A DNA stretch of 51,171 nucleotides from Propionibacterium cyclohexanicum (GTDB taxonomy: Bacteria; Actinomycetota; Actinomycetes; Propionibacteriales; Propionibacteriaceae), in the NCBI RefSeq assembly GCF_900111365.1, contig NZ_FOGZ01000021.1, forward strand, positions 1 through 51,171, in the 5' to 3' direction. Positions 1 to 8,232 of this stretch are shown here, one piece after another; position 1 is the first letter of the stretch; each line of letters starts with the position of its first letter. The translations under genes and the position numbers were made by a program. The notes under the pieces were generated by a model. That model searched no databases. It was not told where the DNA came from and worked only from the letters and a program-made list of their open reading frames with translations.

Positions 1-95
1 CCCTGGGCTTCCGCAACCTCACCAACTACATCGCCAGAAGCCTGCTCGAGACAGGCGGATTCAGACCCCAACTACACCCTCGATTGGGATGAGCC
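1..95 (+). mobile_element. 3' end of an ISL3-like insertion sequence (left copy)
   Basis: The first 95 bases carry the end of a transposase gene and then the IS terminus, which on the minus strand reads GGCTCATCCC. The inverted copy at the right end of the window has terminus GGCTCTTCAC; ISL3-family ends usually begin GGCTCTT, which is why I assign this family. From base 96 the sequence is a carbohydrate permease gene, so this IS sits inside that gene. The rest of the element lies outside the window, so the 8-bp target duplication cannot be checked. Confidence 0.7.
3..92 (+). CDS. Transposase, C-terminal 29 residues only (ISL3-like)
   Basis: This is an open frame from the window edge that ends in GFRNLTNYIARSLLETGGF followed by a short Pro/His-rich tail and a TGA at 90-92. 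The same peptide with three or four changes is encoded at the right edge on the other strand. Two independent copies with mainly third-position differences show that it is a real coding end. The catalytic DDE part is off the window. The transposase reads towards the window interior and stops 3 bases before the IS terminus. Confidence 0.7.
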   Translation: MGFRNLTNYIARSLLETGGFRPQLHPRLG

Positions 96-426
96 ACTTC
101 AAGTAGCCGCGAGCCACTGGGAAACCCAGCAGGAATGCGAGCAACGTACCCATGCCGGCTCCGGCCGCCGTGTAGAGAACGCTGTTGAGCAGGTAATGCC
201 CGAATCCGCCCTGCTGCCACGCATGGAAGAAATTCCCCCACATCGGGTGATGCACCAGCGAACCGGGACTCGAGAAGAATTCGGCATTGGACTTGATCGC
301 CGTATTGAGCAGATAGAGCAGCGGGAGGAGGAACACGACCAACAGGACAACAGCACAGATGATCGAGCCCACGGGAACGCGCCTGCGACGATGCCTTCGG
401 ACCATGGTCGATATGGCAGTGCTCAT
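61..426 (-). pseudogene. Carbohydrate ABC permease (MalG type), truncated by the left IS
   Basis: This would be the second inner-membrane permease of a sugar importer. The start ATG at 426 overlaps the stop of the upstream permease (ATGA). About 110 native residues remain: a basic N-terminus, TM1 (IICAVVLLVVFLLPLLYLL), a periplasmic stretch and part of TM2 ending at ARGYLK. At base 95 the reading frame runs into the IS end and stops at 61-63, adding about 11 foreign residues. MalG proteins are normally near 280 aa and need the EAA loop that contacts the ATPase, which is missing, so this copy should be non-functional. The missing 3' part may lie beyond the other end of the IS. Confidence 0.85.
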
Positions 427-1337
427 AGGATGTTCTCCCTCCGGCGCAGGAACACCAACGTGAGACTCGTGACGACAGCGACAATGACGAACTGGACCAT
501 CGAGATGGCAGCCGCGTAACCCTGGGATTGAGACACCGTGGTTCCGGAGTTGCCGCCGAACCCTTGAACGAAGACCAGCAGGGACAGGACCTGAGTGGCC
601 TTGTTGGTTGCGCCGGTGAGGACATAGGTCAACTGGTAGCTCTGCAGCGCGTTGACGATCCCCAACAGCACGTTCGCGGTGACCGAGGGGGCCAGCAGGG
701 GCACGGTGACATTCCGGAACTGCTGCCATGATGAGGCACCGTCAATGCTTGCTACCTCGTACAGATCTGCCGGGATCGCCTGGAGCCCGGCCAAAAAAAT
801 GATGACTGAGATTCCGATCTGCATCCACACCTGGACCGCGATCACAAGCCACAGAGCGACCCGGGGGTCTCCGAAGAAAGCCGAATTGGCCCCGAACCAC
901 GACAGCACCGACGCCGCGGGGCCTCCAGATACATTGAAGATGAGTGAGAAGACCAATCCCGTGACGGTGACGCCCAGGACTGTCGGCATGAACACAATTG
1001 CTCGTAGGAAGTTCCGGCCCCGCATCGGGCGGTTGAGGAACACCGCAATGCCCAGGGCAATCAAGATCTGGGCGACCGTGCTGACCAGCGCGAAGATAGC
1101 GGTGTTCTTCAACGCATTGATGTTGTCTGCGGCCTTTGTCGAGGAGAAGAACGATCGATAGTTGTCCAGGCCCACCCAGTGAACAGGCAGGTAGGGCAGC
1201 CCGCGCAGGTCGGTGAAGGACACGACGACCACTGCAATGGCGGGGACCAAGCCGAACACGGTAAGCACAAGCAAGGCAAGGCCAAAGGACAGGCGCATGG
1301 TCCCGCGCCGAGGAAACGGATATCGGTAGGTGGTCAC
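423..1337 (-). CDS. Carbohydrate ABC transporter permease (MalF/UgpA type)
   Basis: Integral membrane subunit of a CUT1-type sugar importer, 304 aa with about six TM segments. The first is RLSFGLALLVLTVFGLVPAI, and an EAA-like loop is visible as LYEVASIDGASSWQQFRNVT. I chose the GTG at 1337 because GGAGG lies 6 bases upstream; the longer frame to 1397 adds an unlikely Pro/Arg-rich start. It follows the binding protein by 75 bases and its stop overlaps the next permease start by 4 bases. It should pair with the truncated permease and an ATPase that is not in this window. With the partner broken, the importer is probably dead unless another permease substitutes. Confidence 0.9.
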   Translation of the reverse strand: MTTYRYPFPRRGTMRLSFGLALLVLTVFGLVPAIAVVVVSFTDLRGLPYLPVHWVGLDNYRSFFSSTKAADNINALKNTAIFALVSTVAQILIALGIAVFLNRPMRGRNFLRAIVFMPTVLGVTVTGLVFSLIFNVSGGPAASVLSWFGANSAFFGDPRVALWLVIAVQVWMQIGISVIIFLAGLQAIPADLYEVASIDGASSWQQFRNVTVPLLAPSVTANVLLGIVNALQSYQLTYVLTGATNKATQVLSLLVFVQGFGGNSGTTVSQSQGYAAAISMVQFVIVAVVTSLTLVFLRRRENIL

Positions 1338-1412
1338 AGACTGCCTCCAGGACGTCGTGGGGGTGGTGGCGGGGCCTGGGCGCAGCGCCGCCACCACCAG
1401 ATAGTGCTGGCG

Positions 1413-2795
1413 CTAGTTGGTGGACCACGCAGCGGCCGCATCGCTGGCGGCCTGCTGGGCGGTCTTGGAACCAAGGGGCGAGAGCGCTGGGTAGTTGAAC
1501 GGGTACAGGGCATCCTGGCCCGCGTTCTTGCTGGCTATCCACAACTGGTCCCACGCGGGCTGAAATGTGCTCGTCATCTGCTCGATGGACTTGAGGAAAT
1601 CCGTAGCTGCGATATCCGGCTGCGCCGAGGAGAAGCCGCTGGTGGCGAGGAATCCCTTGTAGCTGTCGGCTTGCGAGAAGAACTCGAGCCACGCCAATGC
1701 CGCAGCCTGGTTCTTGCTGGAGGTTGGGATGCCGAGTTGCAGCTCAATCTTGCCGTTGAGCAGAGCGTTGTCCGCCGCGGTGTCACTGATGGGCAGTGGG
1801 AAGAAGCCGATCTCGAAGGCCCCATTCACTGCGGACGCAATCGTCGGCTCGTTCCAGGTGCCGTCGATGGTCATCGCATACTTTCCGGCGGCGAAACCCG
1901 AGGGGATGTCGTCATAACCCGCACCGGCGAAGTTCTGCTGACCGTTCTGGAAGATCGTCTGGGTGCGCTCGAGGATCATGAGGGGTCCCTCATCGGTCAG
2001 CTTGACGCTGCCATCCCAGATCGCCTTGGCGAGATTCTCCTTCTTGGTGGCGTCCGGATAGAGCGCAGCGACCGAACCCAGCATGGCCAGCCCCGCTGGC
2101 CAGGTGTCCTTCCCGCCGATCCCGAAGGGCGTGACACCCTTGGCGGTGAGCGTACTCATCACTTCCTGTAGCTGGGTCCATGTGGTCGGTACCGACAGCC
2201 CTTGCTCGGAAAAGATCTTCTTGTTGTAGAACACGCCGGTGGAGTAGCTGAGGCCCGTAGGGACCCCGTACTGCTTGCCGCCGATGGCTTGTGCGCTCAG
2301 CACACTGGGCGTGTATCGGTTCATGAAGTCCTTGCCGGTGAGCTCGACAAGTCCCCCGTTCTCCGCGAGGAGTACATCGTCGGAAGCAGAGTTCTTGGCG
2401 TAATCGGGCACTTGGAAGAAGGTCTTGAGAACCATGAGGTCCACCGTGCCTGCCGTCATCCGGGAGGACTTGGTCGATGCATAGGAATCGTTCGGCACGC
2501 TGGTGAACTTCACGGTCACATCCGGATACTTCGTCTGAAATGCGGCGTTGACCTTCTTGAAGGCCGCATCGGAGGCGTCGGCGCTCGAGGTCAGGATCTC
2601 GAGCGTGCCGCTGATTGTCCCGCTGCTGGATGCGCTGGTCCTCGAGGAACCGCACGCGGACAGGGCCGCGGCTGACAGTCCGGCAATGCCGAGCCCGAGC
2701 CCGCCTCGCAGGAGAGTACGGCGGGATAGTCCGACCTGCTCAGTAGCCCGGAGCGCGGTGTTGCAGTGTGCGGAGTGCGAAGAGGGTGTGTTCAT
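1413..2795 (-). CDS. Sugar ABC transporter substrate-binding lipoprotein (family 1)
   Basis: 460 aa extracytoplasmic solute-binding protein of the CUT1 class. The N-terminus has a twin-arginine-like signal (SRRTLLRGGLGLGIAG) and a lipobox LSAC, so it is exported and anchored by lipid on the outer face of the membrane. The body has the SBP_bac_1 layout, for example GVPTGLSYSTGVFYNKKIF and the GTWN / ALAWLEFFSQ blocks near the C-terminus. The sugar cannot be read from sequence. The start ATG has GGGAG 8 bases upstream. It is the first gene of the operon; two LacI-type operators lie between it and the regulator gene. Confidence 0.9.
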   Translation of the reverse strand: MNTPSSHSAHCNTALRATEQVGLSRRTLLRGGLGLGIAGLSAAALSACGSSRTSASSSGTISGTLEILTSSADASDAAFKKVNAAFQTKYPDVTVKFTSVPNDSYASTKSSRMTAGTVDLMVLKTFFQVPDYAKNSASDDVLLAENGGLVELTGKDFMNRYTPSVLSAQAIGGKQYGVPTGLSYSTGVFYNKKIFSEQGLSVPTTWTQLQEVMSTLTAKGVTPFGIGGKDTWPAGLAMLGSVAALYPDATKKENLAKAIWDGSVKLTDEGPLMILERTQTIFQNGQQNFAGAGYDDIPSGFAAGKYAMTIDGTWNEPTIASAVNGAFEIGFFPLPISDTAADNALLNGKIELQLGIPTSSKNQAAALAWLEFFSQADSYKGFLATSGFSSAQPDIAATDFLKSIEQMTSTFQPAWDQLWIASKNAGQDALYPFNYPALSPLGSKTAQQAASDAAAAWSTN

Positions 2796-2818
2796 GAGAC
2801 TCCCTTGTCTAGTTGAAG

Positions 2819-2830
2819 CGAAACGTTTCG
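2819..2830. promoter_or_regulatory. LacI-type operator, perfect 12-bp palindrome
   Basis: CGAAACGTTTCG is a perfect inverted repeat 24 bases upstream of the binding-protein start codon. AAACGTTT cores with a central CpG are typical LacI/GalR-family sites. A LacI-type gene is the next gene upstream, so autoregulation and operon control are likely. Confidence 0.8.
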
Positions 2831-2922
2831 GTTCTCACAAGTGAACGAACACTGTCCAACAACCTTGTCAGAGCACCAAGTGACGATCCACCACCGTGGA
2901 GAGATCGAAGTCAGAGTGACAA

Positions 2923-2936
2923 CCAAAACGCTTCGG
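2923..2936. promoter_or_regulatory. Second, imperfect LacI-type operator
   Basis: CCAAAACGCTTCGG shares the AAACG.TT core of the palindrome at 2819 and lies about 95 bases further upstream, 45 bases after the regulator stop codon. Two sites on one promoter region would allow cooperative binding. This site is weaker by symmetry. Confidence 0.5.
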
Positions 2937-2980
2937 TAATGAAGGTAGCATGCTTCGCTTGCGGCTGCCACATGGTGGCC

Positions 2981-4021
2981 TCAGATCGTCGACGCCGGCC
3001 CGGCGGAAGAACGCACCACGAGCCGGGCTTCTGGCACGCTCGCCTGGGCGTCCATCGGGAGGGAACCCTCTATAAGGTCGAGCAGAAGACGAGCGGACTG
3101 TCGCCCCAGTGCCCGGGGGGAGGTCTTGATCGTCGTAAGAGTGGGACGCGTGTAGCCGCCCATGGCAATCCCGTCATATCCGATGACCGACAGATCTGCC
3201 GGCACCTTCATGCCCAGATCGAGCGCCCGGTTCATGACGCCAACGGCCGTCAGATCGTTCGCACAGAACACGGCCGTGGGTCTGGGACTCACCGCAAGAA
3301 GCCGGTCGGCCGCCTCGTATCCGCCCTGGTACGTGAAGTCACCCTCGGTGACGAGCGAGGGGTCAAGCCCCAGGTCGAGCAGCACCGATCTGAAAGCTTC
3401 GAGCCGTTCCACCGCGTGGACGTAGCGCAGGGGGCCTGCGACATGGGCGATCGTGCGGTGCCCGATCCGTGCCAGCCATCGCAGGGCCTCCACTATCGCC
3501 TTCGTCCCGTCCTGCCGGACGGTCGGGAAGACAAACTCGCCAGGACCCGGATTGATACCGACCGCGGGCATCCCCCACCGCAGCATGGATTCCGGCCTGG
3601 GATCGTCCACGAGCAACTCGTTCAGGAACACGCCGTCCACGCGACGATTGCCAGCCAGTTCCCTGTACCCCGTCGCAGCCGCTCGCGCGTCGCGGCTCAC
3701 CCGGACGGCCAGCGCGTAGCCGCGCGGACCCAGCGACTCCTCGATCCCTCCGACAAAAGCACCGAAGAAAGGGTCATCGCCCATGACGTCCGGGTCACGC
3801 TCCACGACCAAACCGACAGTAAAGGCTCGCTTGGCGGACAAGCTACGTCCCCGCCATGACGGCACATAGCCCAGATCCTTGGCAACCGACAAGATCCGCG
3901 CTCTCGTTTCGTCCGAGACGCCCGGTTTGTCATTCAATGCCGCCGAGGCCGAGCTGATCGCCACGCCTGCGCGCCCCGCCACATCCCTGATGCTGGGCGG
4001 GCGCTGCGCCTCGGGAGTCAC
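2981..4021 (-). CDS. LacI-family transcriptional regulator
   Basis: 346 aa. The N-terminal LacI helix-turn-helix is at residues 10-55 (SIRDVAGRAGVAISSASAAL, then a hinge-like ARILSVAKDLGYVP), followed by a periplasmic-binding-protein-like effector domain (VDGVFLN, AVFCANDLTAVGVMNRALDLG, LSVIGYDGI). It should repress the adjacent sugar importer operon and release it on binding the sugar. It is transcribed in the same direction as the importer, ending 185 bases before it. The start is GTG at 4021, with a TAGGCT element 6 bases upstream, which fits leaderless transcription. The recognition helix differs somewhat from the common VSxxTVSRVLN form (AISSASAALN). Confidence 0.9.
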   Translation of the reverse strand: MTPEAQRPPSIRDVAGRAGVAISSASAALNDKPGVSDETRARILSVAKDLGYVPSWRGRSLSAKRAFTVGLVVERDPDVMGDDPFFGAFVGGIEESLGPRGYALAVRVSRDARAAATGYRELAGNRRVDGVFLNELLVDDPRPESMLRWGMPAVGINPGPGEFVFPTVRQDGTKAIVEALRWLARIGHRTIAHVAGPLRYVHAVERLEAFRSVLLDLGLDPSLVTEGDFTYQGGYEAADRLLAVSPRPTAVFCANDLTAVGVMNRALDLGMKVPADLSVIGYDGIAMGGYTRPTLTTIKTSPRALGRQSARLLLDLIEGSLPMDAQASVPEARLVVRSSAGPASTI

Positions 4022-4027
4022 CCCCTG

Positions 4028-4033
4028 AGCCTA
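4028..4033 (-). promoter_or_regulatory. -10 element for leaderless lacI-type gene
   Basis: The minus strand reads TAGGCT, then six bases, then the GTG start. This TAnnnT-N6-7-start arrangement is the usual leaderless promoter of actinobacteria and recurs at several genes here. Confidence 0.5.
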
Positions 4034-4134
4034 CTGCGAGCACAGCACCCAGTCCTGTCAGACCCAGCGGACTGCCCGGCCGCGAGGAGCACGAGAGACT
4101 GGACATCTCTGTTCGCGATCATGCGCAGGCCTGC

Positions 4135-4899
4135 TCATGACAGGAAGCGGCTCACTGTGGCAGCGATGATCGGCACGACCCCCACGAGAATGAAAGCCGG
4201 CAGAAAGCAGACCATCATCGGCCCCACAGCCTGGACACCGACCGCTCTGGCCCGGGCAGTGAGGTGGTTGTGGCGACGCTGCCTGGCCCGCTGTGCTCGC
4301 GATCGAAGGATCTTTGCCACCGGTTCACCTGTCTCGGCGCTGCGTGCGAGATCCCGAGCAACATCGCCCCAGACGGATTCCTCGCCCAGGCTCCGCCAGG
4401 CCTGGGCTTCGCTGAAACCGACCCGCAGGTGCGCATCGACCTCCTGGAGGAGCTGCGCCGAAGGCTGCGGCGCAATCCGGGCGATGTTGGCAGTGGCGGT
4501 ACGCAGCGCGGCGCCTGCGTCCAGTGAAGCTGTGAGCAGGTCGAGAACCTCGGGTTGTTGCAGCAGGAGCTGTTCCTTGCGTCGACGGACAGCCCGGGGC
4601 TCGATCCTGCCCAGAACAAGGTGGGCGACAAGCCCGGCGACCAGGCCGAGCGGAATCGACCACGGGGCGGGTAAAGCCACCAGTACAGCCAGTGCACCGG
4701 CACAGGCTCCCAGCAGCCGTACCCGACTGCTGAGCGTGGCGGACCGGGACTCGGGTGCGCGAGCTGGAGGGCCCCAGCTGTGCAATGTACCGCCAGACCC
4801 GGACCCCGTCACGCCGAGCCGGTTCGCGTCGGCGCCGGGCCACAGGCACAGCATCGCCGCGAGGAACGCGAGGGCCGCCGCGAACTGCCAGCCATTCAT
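4135..4899 (-). CDS. tadC: Tad pilus inner-membrane platform protein TadC-like
   Basis: 254 aa membrane protein of the type II secretion F (T2SSF) family, one of the two platform proteins of the Tad/Flp pilus. An N-terminal hydrophobic segment (WQFAAALAFLAAMLCLW) is followed by a second TM region near residues 70-100 and the cytoplasmic helical T2SSF region (LDLLTASLDAGAALRTA, then GEPVAKILRSRAQR). The C-terminus is hydrophobic (MMVCFLPAFILVGVVPIIAA). The ATG at 4899 overlaps the TadB stop by 4 bases, which fixes the start over the longer frame to 4959. It is the last gene of this block; no pilin follows. Confidence 0.85.
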   Translation of the reverse strand: MNGWQFAAALAFLAAMLCLWPGADANRLGVTGSGSGGTLHSWGPPARAPESRSATLSSRVRLLGACAGALAVLVALPAPWSIPLGLVAGLVAHLVLGRIEPRAVRRRKEQLLLQQPEVLDLLTASLDAGAALRTATANIARIAPQPSAQLLQEVDAHLRVGFSEAQAWRSLGEESVWGDVARDLARSAETGEPVAKILRSRAQRARQRRHNHLTARARAVGVQAVGPMMVCFLPAFILVGVVPIIAATVSRFLS

Positions 4900-5696
4900 G
4901 ATTCGCGTCCGGCCCGAAAGGCGATGGCCTCTGTCCACACCAGACCTGCGCAGGCGCACAGGACCGCAGCCACCAGGCAGCCCTTGCCCACAGCAGTCGA
5001 GGTGAGGAAGGCCACCGGATCACCCCCGGCCATGAATCCCATCGCGAGACCCACCACGGGCAACATCGCGAGAAGCTTGCCGGTGGCCCGCGGCACCGCC
5101 AGCTCCGCGGCGATCTCCGATTGGAGTTGGGTCTCGGCGGCCACCGCCTCGGATACTCCCTGGGCCGCCGGGGACAGCCGGCTTCCGGTACGCTCACACA
5201 ACCGCCAGGTACGCGCCAGGCTGGCCAGGCCCTGCGCGCCTGGTTGCCGAGAGGCGGCGGTGAGCGCATCGGCCACATCGGCGCCGACACGCTGGGCCGA
5301 GACGCATCCGGCGAGCAACTCGCAGTCCTGAGCGGCAGTGGCCAGGGCTTGCGAAGGAGTTCGCCCGATCTGCAGCTGGGCGGCCAGCACCTCACAGGCG
5401 CGGGCCACCAGATCGGCATTCCTGCGGGCCCTGCCCTCCTGACGATGCCGCATCCCCGACCAGGCCAGGGTGCTCACGACAGCGCCGCAGGCCACCGCCC
5501 AGGCAAGCAGATCCGGTGCGACGAGCGCGAGCACAGCGAGTGCCGCGCTGACCAGGACGAGGACCGAGAGCACCCTGCGCTGCCCGGGGCGGCGTGCCCC
5601 GCCTGGAGTCGGCGCACTGTGCCGAAGCCCTCCGGACGGGGGAACCAGAGCAAGGATGGACAAACTGGCAAGAGCGGCCGCGAGGAGCACGATCAT
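4896..5696 (-). CDS. tadB: Tad pilus inner-membrane platform protein TadB-like
   Basis: 266 aa with an N-terminal TM segment (MIVLLAAALASLSILALV), a second TM pair near residues 45-80, a cytoplasmic T2SSF-like domain and two C-terminal TM segments (KLLAMLPVVGLAMGFMAGG and CLVAAVLCACAGLVW). It would form the membrane platform with TadC and be driven by the TadA ATPase. The ATG overlaps the tadA stop as ATGA, so translation is probably coupled. The T2SSF core is divergent, so the TadB name rests on gene order as well as fold features. Confidence 0.85.
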   Translation of the reverse strand: MIVLLAAALASLSILALVPPSGGLRHSAPTPGGARRPGQRRVLSVLVLVSAALAVLALVAPDLLAWAVACGAVVSTLAWSGMRHRQEGRARRNADLVARACEVLAAQLQIGRTPSQALATAAQDCELLAGCVSAQRVGADVADALTAASRQPGAQGLASLARTWRLCERTGSRLSPAAQGVSEAVAAETQLQSEIAAELAVPRATGKLLAMLPVVGLAMGFMAGGDPVAFLTSTAVGKGCLVAAVLCACAGLVWTEAIAFRAGRES

Positions 5697-6844
5697 GGTT
5701 CCACTCCTGTCAGCCGAGCCAGTGCCGTCCAGCCGGAGCAGGGCGCCGACCGGCCACGGTCGTCGACAGCGAGCGCCTCCTCGATGAAGACCTCACCCTG
5801 CGGTCGCACCCGGACCACGCCCACCTGTCCCACTCCTCGCATGCCATCGCGGCGCCGGCGCAGATGCACCACCGCATGCAGTGCCGCCGCCATCTGAGCG
5901 TGGCATGCGGAGCGGGAGAGCCCGCCCAGTGCCGCGAGTGCCTCCAGCCGAGCTGGCACATCGCCCACCGAGTTCGCGTGGACGGTGCCGCATCCGCCCT
6001 CATGTCCGGTGTTGAGTGCGGTGAGCAGATCGCACAGCTCCGGGCCGCGCACCTCCCCCACCACCAGTCGGTCCGGACGCATCCGCAGCGCTTGGCGCAC
6101 CAGCTGCGTCATACTCACCGAACCCGCCCCCTCCGCGTTGGCCGGACGCCCCTCCAACCGGATGACGTGGCGGTGGACAGGGTTGAGTTCACGGGAATCC
6201 TCGACAATGACGATCCGCTCGCTGGCCTCGACCAGGCCCAGGAGCACACCCAGCAAGGTGGTCTTGCCCGATCCGGTCCCGCCGGTGACGAGGAAGGCGG
6301 CCCTGCTCGCGACCAGCCCCTCGAGCACCTCTGCGGTTCGCATGTCGAGGCTGCCCTGACGCAGCAGTTCGGGCAAAGTGATCTGCTGACGAGCCGGGAC
6401 TCGCAGCGAAATGCAGGTACCGGGCTCGGCAAGACACGACAACACGGCATGCAAGCGCGTTCCGTCGGGCAGCCTGGCATCCACCCAGGGCGAGGCGTCG
6501 TCGAGTCGCCGCCCCGCGCTGGCGGCAAGTCTGGCGGCAAGGCCCCTGACCTCGTCGTCGTCGCGAAAATGCACGTCGGCGCGCTCCAGGCCTTGCCCGC
6601 GGTCGATGAACACCCCCTCGTGCCCGTTGACCAGTACATCGCTGACCCCGGGCATGGCCAGCAGCGGCTCCAGGGGTCCGGCCCCAACGCTGGTGCGCCG
6701 CAGCATCTCGCCTGCCTCCAGCACCGCTGCATCGGAGACGACGAAACCCAGGCGATCCAGCCCTTCGGCGATCTCCCGGAGGCCATGGCCCCTCCCCTGC
6801 TGGGCAAGCCAACCGCGCAGCTGCTCCAGGTCCTCCTCACGCAT
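5693..6844 (-). CDS. tadA: Tad pilus assembly ATPase TadA/CpaF
   Basis: 383 aa secretion ATPase of the GspE/VirB11 superfamily that powers pilus assembly at the inner membrane. The Walker A is GGTGSGKTTL (188-197). RPDRLVVGEVRG (257-268) holds the Walker B/Asp-box region, and GHEGGCGTVHAN (280-291) is the His box. The ATG at 6844 was chosen because it lies inside the end of the preceding gene (8-base overlap ATGCGTGA), as elsewhere in this operon; the upstream extension to 6919 is not family-like. All motifs are intact. Confidence 0.92.
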   Translation of the reverse strand: MREEDLEQLRGWLAQQGRGHGLREIAEGLDRLGFVVSDAAVLEAGEMLRRTSVGAGPLEPLLAMPGVSDVLVNGHEGVFIDRGQGLERADVHFRDDDEVRGLAARLAASAGRRLDDASPWVDARLPDGTRLHAVLSCLAEPGTCISLRVPARQQITLPELLRQGSLDMRTAEVLEGLVASRAAFLVTGGTGSGKTTLLGVLLGLVEASERIVIVEDSRELNPVHRHVIRLEGRPANAEGAGSVSMTQLVRQALRMRPDRLVVGEVRGPELCDLLTALNTGHEGGCGTVHANSVGDVPARLEALAALGGLSRSACHAQMAAALHAVVHLRRRRDGMRGVGQVGVVRVRPQGEVFIEEALAVDDRGRSAPCSGWTALARLTGVEP

Positions 6845-8105
6845 CGCCGCACACCTGCTCGAGCAGGGTATCGAGGAAGCGGAAACGCCGTCCAGGTCTG
6901 CCGCGGCGCAGCGGGACACCAGTGGCGACGGCTTCGGGAAAGCGGAGGTCGGTGGGTATCGAACCGGCCAGCCTCAGGCCGAGACTCTCCGCCACCGTAG
7001 CGGGCGCGATCCTGCAGCCGGGACCACGGCGCACCACCACGCAGGCGTCCTGCCAGCCGAAACCTTCGACATGCGCCCTCGCTGCCATGATCGCACGCAC
7101 CTCAGCGGCCACCACCACCACCCGCTGTACCCGGCCTGGGGCCCGCCACTGACAGGCCCCAGGGTTGTCCATGACCACCACATCGTGGCTACGGGCCACA
7201 GCGTCGAGGACCGCGCGGAACGCCGGCTGGGCCACCGGAGGCTTCGCCGCGCCCGCTTGGGTACCGACAGCGCCTCGTCCGACGGACAGGAGATCGACGC
7301 CCGCCACCCGGGGCAGCCGCCCGGAGAGATCACCCACCGTGCCTGTTGCCGACGACAGGTCGGGCCACCGCCAACCTGGTTCATGCTCGGCCCCGAGCAG
7401 CAGATCGAGCCCTCCCCCGACCGGGTCGCAGTCGACCAGCGCCACTGTCCGCGAGGACGCCGCGCACCGCTGGGCCAGTGCCGCCGCAAGCGTGCTGGCT
7501 CCTACTCCGCCGCTGCCCCCGGCGATGTCGAGAACCACGGTTCCACTCGCTCCATCGGCCCGTGACTGACTGAGCACAGCAGGCAGGAAGCCGGCGTGCT
7601 CGGGGAGCTCGATGACCGAAGCCGACAACGGCACCGACCATGCTGCGGCACTGGCCGCATCTGCACCCAGCACATACACCCCGGCGCGTTCGGGCAGCGC
7701 CAGCCCCGCCACGAGTGCGGCGGACTCCTCGCCGACGAGCACGGCGGACGCCTGTGCCCAATGCTGACGGATGTCGCGGGGTTGGCCCACGACCATGGGC
7801 TCGGCACCGGCACTCGCCGCGGCAGCCGCGATCAAATCGAGCAGCCGCGGCTCATGACAGACCACCATCGGGCCGGTACACCCCGCAGCCTGCCGCCCGG
7901 TGCCACCCGCGGCCTGCCACGTGCTCCCCTTCGCAGCCTCCCCCACGATGTCGTGCGATGCGGCGGCGAGGATGTCCGGACCAGGAACACCGAGACCGAG
8001 CAAACCGGAGCGCCGGTGCTCCCTGGCATGCGAGGTGGCGTGGGAGGAGAGATTCTCCGGCACCGCCCTGCGCGATGGCGGGGCCGGGCTCGGCTGATCT
8101 GGCAT
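6837..8105 (-). CDS. CpaE/Ssd-like MinD-family ATPase of the Tad locus
   Basis: 422 aa. The N-terminal half (to about residue 190) is a low-conservation receiver-like or localisation region. The C-terminal half has a deviant Walker A (GGSGGVGAST, 196-205), ALVDCDPVGGGLDLLLG and further ParA/MinD blocks (VVVMDNPGA). In actinobacteria such proteins (CpaE, or Ssd for septum-site-determining) open tad operons and place the pilus machinery. The start is uncertain: ATG 8105 has no close Shine-Dalgarno sequence, and a GTG slightly upstream or the frame to 8219 is possible. It is divergent from the methyltransferase gene. Confidence 0.8.
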   Translation of the reverse strand: MPDQPSPAPPSRRAVPENLSSHATSHAREHRRSGLLGLGVPGPDILAAASHDIVGEAAKGSTWQAAGGTGRQAAGCTGPMVVCHEPRLLDLIAAAAASAGAEPMVVGQPRDIRQHWAQASAVLVGEESAALVAGLALPERAGVYVLGADAASAAAWSVPLSASVIELPEHAGFLPAVLSQSRADGASGTVVLDIAGGSGGVGASTLAAALAQRCAASSRTVALVDCDPVGGGLDLLLGAEHEPGWRWPDLSSATGTVGDLSGRLPRVAGVDLLSVGRGAVGTQAGAAKPPVAQPAFRAVLDAVARSHDVVVMDNPGACQWRAPGRVQRVVVVAAEVRAIMAARAHVEGFGWQDACVVVRRGPGCRIAPATVAESLGLRLAGSIPTDLRFPEAVATGVPLRRGRPGRRFRFLDTLLEQVCGDA

Positions 8106-8220
8106 GACCACACTGTGGTGCTTTCCCACCGGATTCCCCACGACGGACCCGCCTGTGGAAAACCTGGCTCCGGCCCGCGTGCCGATTCGTGGGTTTCGCA
8201 GCCGCTCACAGTCCCCCAAC

Positions 8221-8226
8221 TACGAT
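8221..8226 (+). promoter_or_regulatory. -10 element, leaderless methyltransferase promoter
   Basis: TACGAT followed by six bases and the ATG at 8233. There is no Shine-Dalgarno sequence before this ATG, which agrees with leaderless initiation. Confidence 0.5.
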
Positions 8227-8232
8227 GTGACC

